From positions 124,001 through 188,000 of the forward strand of contig JAHFJN010000001.1 of NCBI GenBank assembly GCA_023245865.1: a DNA stretch of 64,000 nucleotides, given 5' to 3'. This DNA is from Candidatus Peribacteria bacterium. Lineage in GTDB: Bacteria > Patescibacteriota > Gracilibacteria > Peribacterales > Peribacteraceae. The number at the start of each line of letters is the position of its first letter. Within the stretch, counting starts at the first letter, position 1. A program made the position numbers and the translations under genes. This document shows positions 25,801 to 33,630 of this stretch, piece by piece. The notes under the pieces were generated by a model, which was not told the origin of the DNA, made no database searches, and saw only the letters and a program-made list of their open reading frames with translations.

Positions 25801-26664
25801 AACCCCCGTACCAGCGCGCAGCTCAGCGACATCGCGGGCAGCGTGAAAGTGAGCCATCAGGGCGGCAAGACCACGGTGACGGTGCACGAAGAGGAACCGG
25901 GCGAGGACAGTTATCACCTGCTCGCAGGATTCGAAGTCGTTGTGGAAAAAGGGGCGAAGGTGGAGGAGCGTACGGTGCTCGCGAAGTCCCGCTACGACAA
26001 ATCTGTGATTCGTGCTCTGTCCGCGGGCAAAGTCACCGACATCGTCGACGGGGTGATCAGCGTGAAACACTTTGATGTGCAGGAGCGCGCCTACCAGTTC
26101 GGTTCGCGTGAATCACTCATCGTGAAAACCGGAGGATCCGTGAGTGTCGGTGATCCACTGAACGTCGGACACTTCAACTTGCAAGACTTGCTCGAGAAAA
26201 AAGGAGTGTATGCGGTGCAGAATTACGTCGTCCAGGAAGTGCAGCACATCTATGCCAGCCAAGGGCAGACGATCAACGACAAGCACCTCGAGATCATCGT
26301 CCGAAAAATGTTCAGCAAGGTTCGTGTGTCCGATGCCGGGGATACGAATTTCCTCTCCGGTGAGGTGGCGGACAAGGGCGAAGTGGATTACGACAACGAA
26401 CGATTGCTCGAAGAGAAGAAGACGAAGGCAAAGGCTGCCACGTACGAGCAGCTCTTGCTCGGGATCACGCGCGTTGCGCTTGCCACGGACAGCTGGCTCT
26501 CGGGCGCCAGTTTCCAAGAAACCATTCGTGTTCTCGTGGACGCGGCAACAACTCGCAAGATCGATATGCTGAAAGGTCTCAAAGAGAACGTGATCATCGG
26601 TCGGTTGATTCCGACGGGTGAGGTATACCGCAAGCGCTTTGAAGCTGAAAATGAACAAGCCTAG
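22819..26664 (+). CDS. rpoC: RNA polymerase subunit beta-prime
   Basis: 1281 residues. The N-terminal zinc ribbon has cysteines at 66, 68, 81 and 84 (CFCGKY, CEKCGVE). The catalytic Mg-binding loop NADFDGDQM is near 522-530. Clamp and bridge-helix sequences are conserved, and the second zinc site is formed by EDCGS and CKTKQGICVKCYG. A full-length, functional subunit. Unusually, rpoB is not upstream; instead locus C and a repeat-rich gap precede it. rpsL follows after 45 bases, so it probably leads an rpoC-rpsL-rpsG-fusA operon. The start overlaps the end of a heptad repeat cluster. Confidence 0.98.
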   Translation: MLPSTATSATDSFDAIAVSVASPDDILGWSRGEVTKAETVNYRTQRAEPDGLFCERIFGPTKNFQCFCGKYKGIRYKGVICEKCGVEVTRSIVRRERMGHINLAVPIAHIWFLRSSPSRIGLLLDLPIKTLEQIVYFAAYIVVSVNEEVKTEAEKELNSSMETRKKQVSREYEDAKKQLAESKATTAQMDALNKEAADRLESLKQNHREALEDLKNLHAGSVLSELKFREMNMKFGHVFRAGTGAESLREVITNIELPALATGLQAEREKSSGQKLKKVMKRMKFVNSIIQAGMSPEWMIPTRLPVLPPDLRPMVQLDGGRFAASDLNDLYRRVINRNSRLKKLMSIGAPEVICRNEKRMLQEAVDTLLNNSARGGKTLFTAGDRRKLRSLSDMLKGKQGRFRQNLLGKRVDYSGRSVIVAGPHLKLNQCGLPKEMAMKLFKPFVIGTIIRRELAHNVKAAERLIQDGGKEVWDILEEVIKDKHVLLNRAPTLHRLGIQAFKPTLIEGLAIQLHPLACTAFNADFDGDQMAVHVPLSEKAQEEARTLMSSSRNVLKPSAGEPIINPVQDMVLGCYFLTQVHDGKKGEGMIFSNPDEAFLAYDHRIVDLQAKVKVRVAPGEIIDTSIGRLKFEEIMPKGLPHITTPMTKKVLSNLIAKTLELTNEEETTQFADRIKDVGFKYATLSGVSIASSDILVPKEWQTLVDAANEKIRQMNNYFWKGFITADERYNHSIRIWSDTKNQVSNAMVRDFLLQPENDITYVIDSGARGNWGQVTQLGGMKGLVANPSGRTIELPIQSNLKQGFSVLEYFIATHGGRKGKSDTALKTAEAGYLTRRLVDAVQDIIIRVEDCGSMSSHRITHEDSERIGEKFESRIFGRTLAVDVKADGKTLAKRNSEIDADLIDLLHAHKVLAVDVRSVMTCKTKQGICVKCYGRDLGNNKTVKIGTPVGIIAAQSIGEPGTQLTMRTFHMGGVAEGADITQGLTRVEELFEARNPRTSAQLSDIAGSVKVSHQGGKTTVTVHEEEPGEDSYHLLAGFEVVVEKGAKVEERTVLAKSRYDKSVIRALSAGKVTDIVDGVISVKHFDVQERAYQFGSRESLIVKTGGSVSVGDPLNVGHFNLQDLLEKKGVYAVQNYVVQEVQHIYASQGQTINDKHLEIIVRKMFSKVRVSDAGDTNFLSGEVADKGEVDYDNERLLEEKKTKAKAATYEQLLLGITRVALATDSWLSGASFQETIRVLVDAATTRKIDMLKGLKENVIIGRLIPTGEVYRKRFEAENEQA

Positions 26665-26709
26665 GTCTTTACTCCTGTTTGCTTCTCCATTACTATCCGA
26701 GCCTCCTTT

Positions 26710-27132
26710 ATGCCCACTATTAACCAACTGATTCGCAGGCCTCGCAGGAATAAACGTGTGAAGAGCAAGGCTCCCGCCCTGCAATACACCTGGAACGCAC
26801 TCACCATGCGTCCAGTCCCGCTGCCGAAAGGCAGTCCGTTTAAGCGGGGGGTGTGTTTGAAAGTAACGACGATGACGCCGAAGAAACCGAACTCCGCTCT
26901 GCGCAAAATCGCGCGCGTCAGGCTCACGAATGGCCACGAAGTGAAGGCGTACATCATGGGGGAAGGCCACAATCTTCAGGAGCACAGCGTTGTGCTTGTG
27001 CGCGGCGGCCGCGTGAAAGATCTTCCGGGCGTGCGTTACCACATCATTCGTGGCGTGCTCGACACCGAAGGCGTGCGCAATCGCAAGCAAGGACGTTCGC
27101 GCTACGGTGCCCGTCGACCGAAGACCTCATAG
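26710..27132 (+). CDS. rpsL: 30S ribosomal protein S12
   Basis: 140 residues. Decoding-centre protein that monitors codon-anticodon pairing. [31 protein letters not shown] and [15 protein letters not shown] are the family signatures; the last two hold the lysines whose change gives streptomycin resistance elsewhere. Length is typical of forms with the short N-terminal insertion. It sits between rpoC and rpsG, 48 bases before the latter. Confidence 0.98.
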   Translation: MPTINQLIRRPRRNKRVKSKAPALQYTWNALTMRPVPLPKGSPFKRGVCLKVTTMTPKKPNSALRKIARVRLTNGHEVKAYIMGEGHNLQEHSVVLVRGGRVKDLPGVRYHIIRGVLDTEGVRNRKQGRSRYGARRPKTS

Positions 27133-27180
27133 GTCCTCTGACTCTACTTATTCCTCTGGTTCTTCTCACTCTTCTCATCC

Positions 27181-27633
27181 ATGGCAAAACCCGTTAAGCC
27201 CTACATCGTCAGTGACAGCAACCCGCAAGTGGAGAAGTTTCTGTGCTGCATCATGAAGCAAGGCAAGAAGTCGATTGCACGGCGGATCTTTAAAGATGCT
27301 CTCGAAGTTATAAAAACACGGACCAAAGAAGCGCCGATGGAGGTTTTTTCCAAGGCTCTCCTCAATGCCACCCCGCTCGTGGAAGTGCGTCCCAAGCGCG
27401 TGGCAGGTTCCGTGTACCAGGTACCGGTCGAAGTCACGCCGAAGCGTCAGGTTGCGCTCAGTATTCGCTGGATTCTCGGTGCCGCGCGGGAGCGCAAAGG
27501 CATGCCGATGTCCCAGAAGCTCGCTCTCGAACTTCTCGACGCCAGCGCCGAGCAAGGTGGCGCCATAAAGAAGAAGCAAGATGTCCTCAAGATGGCGCAA
27601 GCCAACAAAGCATTTGCCCATCTCGCGAAGTGA
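27181..27633 (+). CDS. rpsG: 30S ribosomal protein S7
   Basis: 150 residues. Binds the 3' major domain of 16S rRNA and nucleates head assembly. KSIARRIFKDALEVI, VEVRPKRVAGSVYQVPVEV and LSIRWILGAARERKG are family signatures. The C-terminus (KANKAFAHLAK) is full length. It is followed by a gap containing a dispersed repeat and then fusA, keeping the ancestral str-operon order. Confidence 0.97.
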   Translation: MAKPVKPYIVSDSNPQVEKFLCCIMKQGKKSIARRIFKDALEVIKTRTKEAPMEVFSKALLNATPLVEVRPKRVAGSVYQVPVEVTPKRQVALSIRWILGAARERKGMPMSQKLALELLDASAEQGGAIKKKQDVLKMAQANKAFAHLAK

Positions 27634-27648
27634 TATGGATTTAAAACA

Positions 27649-27677
27649 CCCTTCGTCAGGCTCAGGGCAGGCTCACA
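27649..27677. repeat. Dispersed repeat between rpsG and fusA
   Basis: CCCTTCGTCAGGCTCAGGGC followed by AGGCTCACA in the 66-base intergenic gap, directly before a pyrimidine-rich stretch and the fusA start. Confidence 0.7.
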
Positions 27678-27699
27678 TTTTTTCTTTCTTGATGAAGCA

Positions 27700-29808
27700 A
27701 TGGATCTAAAAAATGTGCGCAACATCGGCATCATTGCGCATATTGATGCGGGAAAGACGACCACGAGTGAGCGTATTCTTTTCTATACGGGCAAAAACTA
27801 CAAGATCGGTGAAGTGCATGAAGGCGAAGCAACCATGGACTGGATGGAACAGGAGCAGGAGCGCGGCATTACGATTACTGCGGCTGCAACCCAATGTCAT
27901 TGGAAGGCTCCGTCTCCGGGAGAGGGTGTGGTCGATATCACCATCAACCTCATCGACACCCCGGGACACGTCGACTTCACGGCCGAGGTGGAGCGCAGTC
28001 TCCGCGTTCTCGACGGAGGGGTGGTGGTTTTCGATGGTTCGCAGGGCGTGGAACCCCAGAGTGAAACCGTCTGGCGTCAGGCTGATAAGTATCATGTGCC
28101 GCGGTTGGCTTTCATCAATAAAATGGACAAAACCGGCGGTGATTTCTACATGTCGTTGGCATCGATTCACGATCGACTGAGCAAAAATGCCGTTGCCGTG
28201 CAACTGCCGATAGGACAGGAGAGTGAATTTAAAGGAATCATTGATCTTCTCCAAAAGAAAGCGTTCGTATTCAAGGGCGAGCACGGACAGGACATCGAAG
28301 AAATTCCGGTTCCCGAGGACATGGTCAGTCCCATCCAGGAGTACCGCGCGGTCCTCATGGAGAAAGTTGCAGAGAATAATGACGATCTCATCGACAAATT
28401 TCTGGAAAACGGTGCACTCACGGACGAAGAACTTTTCCGTGGCATTCGCCAGGCGACCGTCTCCGGCAAGATTTACCCCGTCTTCTGCGGATCGAGCCTG
28501 CAGAACGTCGGCGTCCAGCTTGTACTGAACGGTGTGGTTGCGTATTTGCCCTCTCCGCTCGATGTGCCGTCCATCAAGGGGACAAATCCCGATACCAATC
28601 AGCCGATGGAACGCAAACCAAGCGACGACGAACCCTTCTCCGCCCTCGCATTCAAGATCGCGACCGATCCGTTCGTCGGACGCCTGACCTTCGTCCGCGT
28701 CTACTCGGGAGTGCTCAAGAGCAGCACGGCTGTCTATAATCCCCGCAGCAACAATAAAGAGCGCATCGGCCGGCTTGTTCGTTTGCATGCAAACTCTCGC
28801 GAGGAAATCGCGGAAATTCGCGCGGGGGACATCGGGGCTGTCATCGGACTCAAAGATACCCGCACGGGCGACACGCTCTGCGACGAAGCGAAGCCGATTC
28901 AACTCGAAAACATCACCTTTGCAGAACCTGTCATTTCCATTGCCATTGAACCAAAAACGAAGGCAGATCAGGAAAAGATGGGTATTGCGCTCCAGAAGCT
29001 GTCGGAGGAGGACCCGACGTTCCGCGTTCGCGGCGACGAGGAAACGGGCCAAACAATCATCTCGGGTATGGGTGAGCTGCACCTCGATATTCTTGTGGAT
29101 CGCATGCGACGCGAATTTAAAGTGGAAACAAATGTCGGTACGCCACAAGTCGCCTATCGTGAAACCATTACCAGGGAGATCGAAGGAGAGAGCAAGTACA
29201 TCAAGCAGACGGGTGGACGCGGTCAATATGGTCACGTTGTGTTCAAGCTGTATCCGCAGGAACCGGGCAAAGGATATGAATTCGTGAACAGCGTCGTCGG
29301 AGGACGCATTCCGCGTGAATTTATTTCTCCCTGCGACAAAGGTTTCCAAGAAGGCATGAGCCGCGGGATCTTAGCCGGGTATCCCGTTGTCGATATCAAA
29401 GTGGAACTCCTCGATGGCAGTTACCACGATGTCGACTCCAGCGAAATGGCCTACAAGTTCGCAGCTTCCATCGGGCTCCAAGAACAGGCCAGAAAGGCGG
29501 ATCCTGTGATCCTCGAGCCTATTATGAAAGTCGAAGTTGTTTGTTCCGAGAATTATCTCGGTGACGTGATGGGAGACCTGAATGCACGTCGCGGCATGAT
29601 TCTGGGCCAAACGGATCGCGGCATGGCGAAGGTGATCGCTGCGGAAGTGCCGCTCTCGGAAATGTTTGGCTACGCAACAGAACTTCGCAGCATGACGCAA
29701 GGCCGCGCGAGTTACTCTATGGAGCCGGGTCACTATGCAAAGGTTCCAAAGAATAAAGCGGAAGAAATTGTCGCATCGCGTGCGGGAGTGACACCGTCGA
29801 GGTCATAG
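27700..29808 (+). CDS. fusA: Elongation factor G
   Basis: 702 residues. GTPase that drives translocation and, with RRF, ribosome recycling. G1 AHIDAGKTT, switch [13 protein letters not shown]3 DTPGHVDF and G4 NKMDKTGGD are all present. Domain II, the domain III motif GMGELHLDI, domain IV with [10 protein letters not shown], and domain V ([23 protein letters not shown]) complete the protein. The last gene of the probable rpoC-rpsL-rpsG-fusA unit, with repeats on both sides. A long minus-strand frame opposite it is a shadow. Confidence 0.98.
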   Translation: MDLKNVRNIGIIAHIDAGKTTTSERILFYTGKNYKIGEVHEGEATMDWMEQEQERGITITAAATQCHWKAPSPGEGVVDITINLIDTPGHVDFTAEVERSLRVLDGGVVVFDGSQGVEPQSETVWRQADKYHVPRLAFINKMDKTGGDFYMSLASIHDRLSKNAVAVQLPIGQESEFKGIIDLLQKKAFVFKGEHGQDIEEIPVPEDMVSPIQEYRAVLMEKVAENNDDLIDKFLENGALTDEELFRGIRQATVSGKIYPVFCGSSLQNVGVQLVLNGVVAYLPSPLDVPSIKGTNPDTNQPMERKPSDDEPFSALAFKIATDPFVGRLTFVRVYSGVLKSSTAVYNPRSNNKERIGRLVRLHANSREEIAEIRAGDIGAVIGLKDTRTGDTLCDEAKPIQLENITFAEPVISIAIEPKTKADQEKMGIALQKLSEEDPTFRVRGDEETGQTIISGMGELHLDILVDRMRREFKVETNVGTPQVAYRETITREIEGESKYIKQTGGRGQYGHVVFKLYPQEPGKGYEFVNSVVGGRIPREFISPCDKGFQEGMSRGILAGYPVVDIKVELLDGSYHDVDSSEMAYKFAASIGLQEQARKADPVILEPIMKVEVVCSENYLGDVMGDLNARRGMILGQTDRGMAKVIAAEVPLSEMFGYATELRSMTQGRASYSMEPGHYAKVPKNKAEEIVASRAGVTPSRS

Positions 29809-29833
29809 TGCCTCGGTAATAAAAATGTGTCTA

Positions 29834-29908
29834 TCCTTCGTGGTTCGACTGCGCTCACCATGACATTACTGTGCTCAGGATGACACATTTTTCACCCGGC
29901 ATGACACA
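29834..29908. repeat. Two to three dispersed repeat copies after fusA
   Basis: TCCTTCGTGGTTCGACTGCG with CTCACCATGACA, then a half copy GTGCTCAGGATGACACA, then CCCGGCATGACACA. The 146-base gap to the next gene has no other feature apart from possible promoter sequence at its end. Confidence 0.75.
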
Positions 29909-29954
29909 AAGATAATGCTGGACAATCTATGTCATACCGTGTTAATACAGTGGC

Positions 29955-30362
29955 ATGAAGCGACGTTTCACGGAGGAAAGCTGGCGGAAGGAACCGTGGT
30001 TTAAGGCACTCTGCAGTGCCTTCCGTCAATGTAAGTCTGAGGAAGAGGTAGGCAGCTTTCTGCGCGACATAGCAACACTCGGAGAACTCCAGGCCCTGAG
30101 CGAGCGTTTGGAAGTGGCTCGCTTACTAGGGAGGGGCTATAGCTATAGGCAAATCGCGGCAGAGACCGGCGCGAGCACAACCACGGTTACCCGCGTTGCA
30201 CATTTTCTGGAAAACGGAGAAGGGGGTTATAGGAATTTTCTGAAAGTACATCGGCATCATGATATGCGTAAGCTTATTAAGGTTGAGCCCTCAGGAGAAG
30301 CTAAAAGTAAGAACAAAAATAGTATTCAGTCTCCACTGCAAAAATACCTCGAAAAATCCTGA
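29955..30362 (+). CDS. TrpR/YerC-like transcriptional regulator
   Basis: 135 residues. The first 95 match the YerC/YecD group of TrpR-superfamily proteins: a helical dimerisation part (FLRDIATLGELQALSERLEVARLL) and a helix-turn-helix with GYSYRQIAAETGASTTTVTRVAHFL. The basic C-terminal 35 residues are low complexity. In other bacteria YerC proteins are small DNA-binding regulators of uncertain ligand. Its TGA overlaps the ribD ATG by one base (TGATG), so it is cotranscribed with ribD and could control flavin synthesis (inference). Confidence 0.88.
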   Translation: MKRRFTEESWRKEPWFKALCSAFRQCKSEEEVGSFLRDIATLGELQALSERLEVARLLGRGYSYRQIAAETGASTTTVTRVAHFLENGEGGYRNFLKVHRHHDMRKLIKVEPSGEAKSKNKNSIQSPLQKYLEKS

Positions 30363-31375
30363 TGGCCCATGAATTTTTCATGCATCGGTGTATTGAGCGG
30401 GCGAAGGAGACGCAGGGAAGGGTCGGGAATGGTGCACTCGTATGGTCGGTTCTTGTACGGGAAGGAAAAATCATCGCAGAAGCGCACCATCGGGCATTTG
30501 GATTACCTCATGCCGAGAGAAGCTTGCTCGATGGTATTGAACAAAAAATTAGTTCATCAGATATTCTCTACGTGAATATGGAACCTTGTTGTCACTACGG
30601 CAAAACTCCTCCGTGTACCGATATCATCATTGAAAAGGGCATCAAACATGTAGTGTATGGCATGCGAGACCCGGATCAACGTGTTGCAGGCAAAGGCATT
30701 GAGCTTCTGAAAGCAGCGGGAATCGAAGCTGTTGGTCCTGTCCTTCTTCCCGAATGTGAACGCTTGAATAGGGGGTTTGTTTCTGTGCGAAATAAAGGCA
30801 GACCGTGGATTACCTTGAAACGTGCACAGATGCGGGATGGTACAACGGCGAATACAGGAGGAGCACGATTGATGATTACCTCACAGGAGCAAAATGTCTG
30901 GTCGCATACATTCCTTCGCTCCACGCATGATGCGATTCTTGTGGGGGTGAGGACCGTCACTACCGATGATCCGGTGTTGGATGCTCGTTTCTCGTCCTTC
31001 GACTACGCTCAGGATGACACTCAGATTAGATATCAGCCCTCGAGGATTGTGCTCGATCCGCATCTTCGCATACCGATGCGTGCAAAAGTTGTGAGTGATT
31101 CTCATACGGATCGTACAATGATCGTGACGTCGCACGTTGCGAACGAGAAGTGTAAAGAAGCGTTACGAATGAGGGGGGTGCGTGTACTCGAAGTCGCCAT
31201 GGATTCAGATCAATTGGATTGGAAGGATTTGTGGCGGCAGCTGATCACTCCCTCCAATGACTATCATGGGCTTACAAGTATATTGGTTGAAGGTGGTGCC
31301 AAGACGTGGGATATTTTTAAAAAGGCGGGGATGGTCGATGAAGAAGTGATTCTCACAAGATGTGACCCATCTTGA
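30362..31375 (+). CDS. ribD: Bifunctional riboflavin deaminase/reductase, apparently truncated at the C-terminus
   Basis: Second and third steps of riboflavin synthesis. 337 residues. The deaminase domain has zinc ligands H50 (HAE), C76 and C85 (EPCCHYGKTPPC). The reductase domain runs from about 148 with GRPWITLKRAQMRDG, DAILVGVRTVTTDDP and ILVEGGAKTWDIF. An insertion SSFDYAQDD at about 211-220 is a translated dispersed repeat. The protein stops at MVDEEVILTRCDPS, about 40-50 residues before the usual end of the reductase fold, and overlaps the 3' end of ribBA by 23 bp on the opposite strand. The PNP-x-VG motif of the deaminase is also degenerate (GNGALVW). Deaminase activity is likely; reductase activity is uncertain. 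Confidence 0.88.
   Translation: MAHEFFMHRCIERAKETQGRVGNGALVWSVLVREGKIIAEAHHRAFGLPHAERSLLDGIEQKISSSDILYVNMEPCCHYGKTPPCTDIIIEKGIKHVVYGMRDPDQRVAGKGIELLKAAGIEAVGPVLLPECERLNRGFVSVRNKGRPWITLKRAQMRDGTTANTGGARLMITSQEQNVWSHTFLRSTHDAILVGVRTVTTDDPVLDARFSSFDYAQDDTQIRYQPSRIVLDPHLRIPMRAKVVSDSHTDRTMIVTSHVANEKCKEALRMRGVRVLEVAMDSDQLDWKDLWRQLITPSNDYHGLTSILVEGGAKTWDIFKKAGMVDEEVILTRCDPS
30992..31020 (+). repeat. In-frame dispersed repeat inside ribD
   Basis: CGTCCTTCGACTACGCTCAG followed by GATGACAC. Inserts SFDYAQDD into the reductase domain. Confidence 0.85.
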
Positions 31376-32555
31376 TTTTCTTCGTCTGCAAATACTTTTT
31401 CTGACGATCGGATGTCGGTTCAATCCGAAGTGGAAGTTGCTCCGTTACCTCAAGGTCGAACCCTTGCAGGCCTGCCATTTTCTTCGGATTATTCGTGAGC
31501 AGGCGCAGTTTCCGGACCCCCACATCGCGCAGAATCTGAGCACCGATGCCATATTCGCGAAGATCTGCCGGGAGCCCTAACTTTTCATTGGCTTCCACGG
31601 TATCGAGCCCTTCCTCTTGCTGCAGTTTATAAGCGCGGATTTTATTCAAGAGTCCGATTCCGCGTCCCTCCTGGCGAAGATACAGCACCACCCCCGAACC
31701 TTCCTCCTCGATCTGACGCATGGCCACCTTCAATTGCCCTCCGCAATCGCAGTGCAGAGAATCAAACACATCACCGGTTAAGCATTCCGAATGCACGCGC
31801 ACGAGTGTCGTACTGTCAGGATGGATCGTTCCTTTGATCAGGGCGAGGTGTTCGCTTTGGTGCACCGTGTCGCGATAGATCTTGAGTTGCCAATGACCCG
31901 TTTCCGTCTCGAGAGACGTTTCTGTCTCGAACGTGATGCATGACTCGTGTCGGCGGCGGTAGGCGATGAGATCGGCGATCGAAATGATGAGGATCTTGTG
32001 TTCTTTTGCAAATTTCTGGAGAGCAGGGAGGCGCATCATCGTGCCGTCATCGTTCATGAGTTCCGCTCCAACCGCACCGCACCGCAGTCCTGCCAGTTTC
32101 ATCAAATCGACGGATGCTTCGGTGTGGCCGGCGCGCACGAGGACGCCGCCATCCTGCGCTCGCAAGGGAAAGATGTGCCCCGGGCGGCTGAGGTCGGAGG
32201 GCCTAGCATCGGGCGCGATCGCCGTTCGAACCGTCCACGTTCGATCTTTTGCGGACACTCCCGTATCAACATTCTTAGCGGCCTCGATGCTGACGGTGAA
32301 AGGCGTCCCACGCTTGGAGGTATTTTTCACGACCATGGGCGGCAGATCCAATTGGTCGGCGACAGCATTGGTGAGAGCGAGAAACACGATGCCGCTCGTG
32401 TGACGAATGATGAATGTCATCTGTTCCTGCGTGAGGTGTTCTGCGGATGCAACGAGATCTCCCTCATTCTCCCGATTTTCATCATCGACGACGATCAGGA
32501 TTTCTCCTCGCTTGAGCGCGTCGAGTGCCTGCGCAATGGTGTCGAATGATGTCAT
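31353..32555 (-). CDS. ribBA: Bifunctional 3,4-dihydroxy-2-butanone-4-phosphate synthase / GTP cyclohydrolase II
   Basis: Makes both entry compounds of riboflavin synthesis. 400 residues. The N-terminal RibB domain has VDDENRENEGDL (metal-binding acidic loop), RPGHIFPLRA, and GHTEASVDL. The RibA domain begins at about 230 with the zinc site ECLTGDVFDSLHCDCG, then YLRQEGRGIGLLNKI and LLTNNPKKMAGLQGF. Translation overlaps ribH by 4 bases, so this is the last gene of the ribE-ribH-ribBA operon. Its 3' end overlaps ribD convergently. Confidence 0.96.
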   Translation of the reverse strand: MTSFDTIAQALDALKRGEILIVVDDENRENEGDLVASAEHLTQEQMTFIIRHTSGIVFLALTNAVADQLDLPPMVVKNTSKRGTPFTVSIEAAKNVDTGVSAKDRTWTVRTAIAPDARPSDLSRPGHIFPLRAQDGGVLVRAGHTEASVDLMKLAGLRCGAVGAELMNDDGTMMRLPALQKFAKEHKILIISIADLIAYRRRHESCITFETETSLETETGHWQLKIYRDTVHQSEHLALIKGTIHPDSTTLVRVHSECLTGDVFDSLHCDCGGQLKVAMRQIEEEGSGVVLYLRQEGRGIGLLNKIRAYKLQQEEGLDTVEANEKLGLPADLREYGIGAQILRDVGVRKLRLLTNNPKKMAGLQGFDLEVTEQLPLRIEPTSDRQKKYLQTKKIKMGHIL

Positions 32556-33019
32556 CGGAGAGCGCGGAGCGTGGAGAGCGAATGCAGAACGGCAAGAGCC
32601 GCTTCCGTTCCTTTATTGTTTTTTCCCCTGATTCGCGCCCGGGCCTGCGCAAGGTTTTTTACGTAGAGCACTTCGAACGCAAAGGGAATCAGGAAATCGA
32701 GTTGCACCTCCATGATCCCGTGGGCGGTTTGCGTTGCGAGCAGCTCTGCATGGTGCGTCTCGCCTTCGATGATGATGCCGAGTGCCATGAGAGCGTCGTA
32801 TGTTCCGGTCGCCGCGAGCGCACTTCCAATCAGGGGAATTTCAAACGACCCCGCTGCGCGGTGAATCACGATATTTTTTTCTTTGATGCCTGCATACAAG
32901 AGTGTTGCGCGAGCAGCCTCGATCATCGGTTGAATCATTGCATCGTGATACTGTGATGCGACGATACCGATCTTCCAGTTCGGGTTGATGCGCGGCGGGA
33001 GAGCGAGAGTTTGCTTCAT
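32552..33019 (-). CDS. ribH: 6,7-dimethyl-8-ribityllumazine synthase
   Basis: Condenses the RibB and RibD products. 155 residues. Substrate-binding AAGSFEIPL and the catalytic-His loop IIIEGETHHAELLA are clear, as is the final helix (NKGTEAALAVL). It overlaps ribE and ribBA by 4 bases each. The last ten codons (32558-32580) show a weak 7-bp periodicity (ggagagc, gcggagc, gtggaga), but the family normally ends with a similar helix, so repeat origin is uncertain. Confidence 0.95.
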   Translation of the reverse strand: MKQTLALPPRINPNWKIGIVASQYHDAMIQPMIEAARATLLYAGIKEKNIVIHRAAGSFEIPLIGSALAATGTYDALMALGIIIEGETHHAELLATQTAHGIMEVQLDFLIPFAFEVLYVKNLAQARARIRGKNNKGTEAALAVLHSLSTLRALR

Positions 33020-33612
33020 GTGCGTTTGAGCATGATATCAGTTTCCACGTTCACGCGAACGCCGGGTTTTAGGCTGCCCAATGTCGTAGAGCGAATGGTG
33101 AGTGGAATCAGTGCAATTGTACACAAATTTTGTTCAATAGATGCGATCGTCAGTGAGACGCCGTCGATGGCGATGGAGGATTTGGGAACAACGTAATCCC
33201 TAAGATTGAAAGGAATATCTATAACAATGATCGACTCAGTTTCGTTTCTGGTTTCTGGTTTCTGGTTTCTCGCTTCCGTAGCCAGCAACGAGTAACGAGC
33301 AACAATGCCGACGCCTTCGACGTGGCCTTGCACGATATGTCCATCCAACCTGCTGTCGGCTCGCACAGCGCGTTCCAGGTTGACCCGATCACCTTCCTCG
33401 AGAGTTGCCAGTTTTGTTTTTTTCCATGTTTCTTGAACCACGTCGAAAGACATGCTGATGTTGTTCATTTCCACAACACTGAGACAAACCCCAGTGACGC
33501 AGATGCTTGAGCCGATCGTGATGTCATCGAAGATCTTCGGCCGCTCGATCACGAGCGTGTGATCTGTGCGTTTCAAAACCTTTGCCGTTGCCTCAATGAT
33601 GCCTGTGAACAT
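33016..33612 (-). CDS. ribE: Riboflavin synthase alpha subunit with a heptad-derived linker
   Basis: Final step, dismutation of two lumazines to riboflavin. 198 residues with two lumazine-binding repeats: MFTGIIEATAKV...GSSICVTGVCLSVV and DGHIVQGHVEGVGIVARY...SSIAIDGVSLTIASI. Between them lies an extra LLATEARNQKPETRNETE stretch encoded by the 7-bp-period cluster at 33244-33306. The position is a loop on the second barrel, so folding may tolerate it. First gene of ribE-ribH-ribBA; a TATAAT hexamer 6 bases before its ATG predicts a leaderless transcript. No FMN riboswitch is possible in that space. Confidence 0.95.
   Translation of the reverse strand: MFTGIIEATAKVLKRTDHTLVIERPKIFDDITIGSSICVTGVCLSVVEMNNISMSFDVVQETWKKTKLATLEEGDRVNLERAVRADSRLDGHIVQGHVEGVGIVARYSLLATEARNQKPETRNETESIIVIDIPFNLRDYVVPKSSIAIDGVSLTIASIEQNLCTIALIPLTIRSTTLGSLKPGVRVNVETDIMLKRT
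33244..33306 (-). repeat. Nine-unit heptad cluster inside ribE
   Basis: Plus-strand units in unbroken register: gtttctg three times, gtttctc, gcttccg, tagccag, caacgag, taacgag, caacaat. Read on the coding strand these give the gaaacca and ctcgttg unit types also present in carA. The longest cluster in the window. Confidence 0.9.
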
Positions 33613-33618
33613 GGCTCT

Positions 33619-33624
33619 ATTATA
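33619..33624 (-). promoter_or_regulatory. -10 element TATAAT of the rib operon (leaderless)
   Basis: Minus-strand TATAAT, then AGAGCC, then the ribE ATG at 33612. A perfect -10 at six-base spacing. The -35 is weak. Confidence 0.6.
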
Positions 33625-33630
33625 CGCTTC

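Noticed and set aside
24769-27090. Long minus-strand frames opposite rpoC and rpsL
   Set aside because: Composition (His/Arg-rich, no domains) and overlap with certain genes mark them as shadows.
27133-27180. Heptad cluster between rpsL and rpsG
   Set aside because: Pyrimidine-rich with some 7-base spacing, but units do not match each other.
27706-29349. 547-codon minus-strand frame opposite fusA
   Set aside because: Shadow frame caused by GC-biased codons of EF-G; the plus-strand gene is certain.
32556-32582. Heptad cluster at the ribH C-terminus
   Set aside because: Period 7 is suggestive, but the encoded helix is similar to the normal family end, so it is not counted as a firm case.
33244-33306. 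CRISPR-like array
   Set aside because: Heptad units are contiguous without spacers and no cas gene is present.
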